From Dactylorhiza incarnata (taxonomy: Eukaryota > Streptophyta > Magnoliopsida > Asparagales > Orchidaceae), in NCBI GenBank assembly GCA_033032865.1, contig JAWHQI010000064.1, forward strand, positions 7,812,001 through 7,876,000: a stretch of 64,000 nucleotides of DNA, read 5' to 3'. The notes below the pieces were generated by a model. The model had not been told where the DNA came from and ran no database searches. It was given only the letters and a program-made list of their open reading frames with translations. The number at the start of each line of letters is the position of its first letter. The stretch's first letter is position 1. Below, piece after piece: positions 63,192 through 64,000 of this stretch. The position numbers and the translations under genes were made by a program.

Positions 63192-64000
63192 GTGAGTTCT
63201 CCGATCTTACATTTTGGTTAATTCATGTATAGTATTATTCTGTTCTGCTATTCCTTTGATGGCATTACTTAAACACCTGTGCATGTAGAAATTCTTTGTT
63301 CTTCTTAAAGAATCATCCTCGATATGCATCACAAGCATCACTATAACTGTAACTTATCTCGAGAAGCTTCTAACAGCCATATGTATCAGTAGTCCAAAGT
63401 CATCAAAAATACCGTGAAAAGCCTGTTATAAACTTATTTTATGATCTGCTGCATTTCATTGGCTCCATGTTAAGACTAAAGTCACTTGCTTTGTGGTCAT
63501 TTTTGAACCACTTGATTCTGGTGAACAATGTTTAGAAACAAATTTTTTAGTTTAGTCCTACATTGGTATAGAAGTACCAAGTTATTGGACCTTTCTTATA
63601 GGCATAAGTTCTTGGGTTTAAAATGGGGTTGACCACTATGATTATCACCCAAGTTTCCTCCCCATTTGGTTCAAATTCATTAACGTGTGGTGTTACAACA
63701 AATAGTTCATTATCAAGACATCTGGGAGTTTGAGTTTAGTCCCACATACTGACCTTAGAAGTGAAAATAGTGTTAGCGTAGAACTACCAAGTGGTTGACC
63801 CTCACTAATAGCCTTAAGTTTTTAGTTAAAATAGGTTTAGACCACTCTCATCCATAACTTTATTTTCCATTTGGTGCACGCTCTCTAACATGTGGTATGA
63901 GAGTCGATGGTTTAATTGAGATTGGTATTGTGGTCTCTTGTCAAGGATCTCGTCATTGGTCGATTGAAAGTGGACCATAGGAAATACAAATAGCATTGAA
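63192..64000 (+). other. EPSIN intron with two diverged repeat copies
   Basis: No gene. Two related segments are seen: 63548-63705 (tagtcctacattggtatagaagtaccaagttattggacc...catttggttc...taacgtgtggt) and 63735-63925 (tagtcccacatactgac...gaactaccaagtggttgacc...catttggtgc...taacatgtggt). They share the same order of words and are old tandem copies of one unclassified repeat. Confidence 0.6.

Overview
This is nuclear DNA of a flowering plant, species not identified. The evidence is spliced exons of a plant EPSIN-type clathrin interactor, primer-binding sites of the plant initiator-Met-tRNA type (TGGTATCAGAG or its complement), and dense nesting of Copia, Ty3/gypsy (including Tat-lineage), RTE-type LINE, hAT and other elements. 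The only convincing host gene is a + strand EPSIN1-like gene. Three consecutive exons are visible (40334-40464, 62410-62603, 62741-63191) and their splice phases agree. The 5' part with the ENTH domain and the last exon(s) lie outside the window or were not found. The intron between the first two visible exons is about 21.9 kb, but only about 0.6 kb of it is not transposon.

Layout. 1-4585: a decayed + strand Copia element (E), split by a minus-strand non-autonomous LTR element (421-3494, TSD tcaca) and by a 75-bp LINE tail. 4586-11712: a decayed minus-strand Copia element (F), holding a GC-rich hAT-like MITE (4996-5733) and a 3.5-kb solo LTR (6285-9752). 11945-13505: an RTE-type LINE on the minus strand with a 500-codon open reverse transcriptase frame. 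13737-39900: a second, 5'-truncated RTE LINE (G), split by Copia element A (14104-39720, TSD gccac). Element A was in turn invaded by a 1.1-kb solo LTR (14623-15765), a MITE (16300-16952), a young non-autonomous gypsy element (19378-25580, TSD ccatg) and a 12.6-kb Tat-lineage gypsy element (26925-39552, TSD ctccc). 39901-40333 is intron sequence in front of the first visible EPSIN exon.

Inside the big EPSIN intron lie Copia B (40661-55127, TSD agtta) and Copia D (55444-62303). B holds a minus-strand SIRE-like Copia C (42419-51163, TSD ggtat) and a hAT-type MITE (53920-54904, TSD gttctagc). D holds an unclassified 1.26-kb insertion (58329-59591) and a GC-rich foldback (60879-61457). After the last visible exon the window ends in intron sequence with two diverged copies of an unclassified repeat.

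The most unusual items are: (i) the non-autonomous gypsy element, which keeps a 562-codon open frame with a recurring FYxPPxEPPD motif plus an integrase C-terminal remnant, and a relative at 421-3494; (ii) the Tat element, with two intron-containing antisense accessory genes, each apparently with its own TATA box followed by a poly(C) tract, a 90-bp tandem array and four long poly(G) tracts; (iii) non-canonical AG...CT LTR termini in Copia A and D; and (iv) the EPSIN intron itself, enlarged about 35-fold. All assignments come from reading the sequence; no database search was done.
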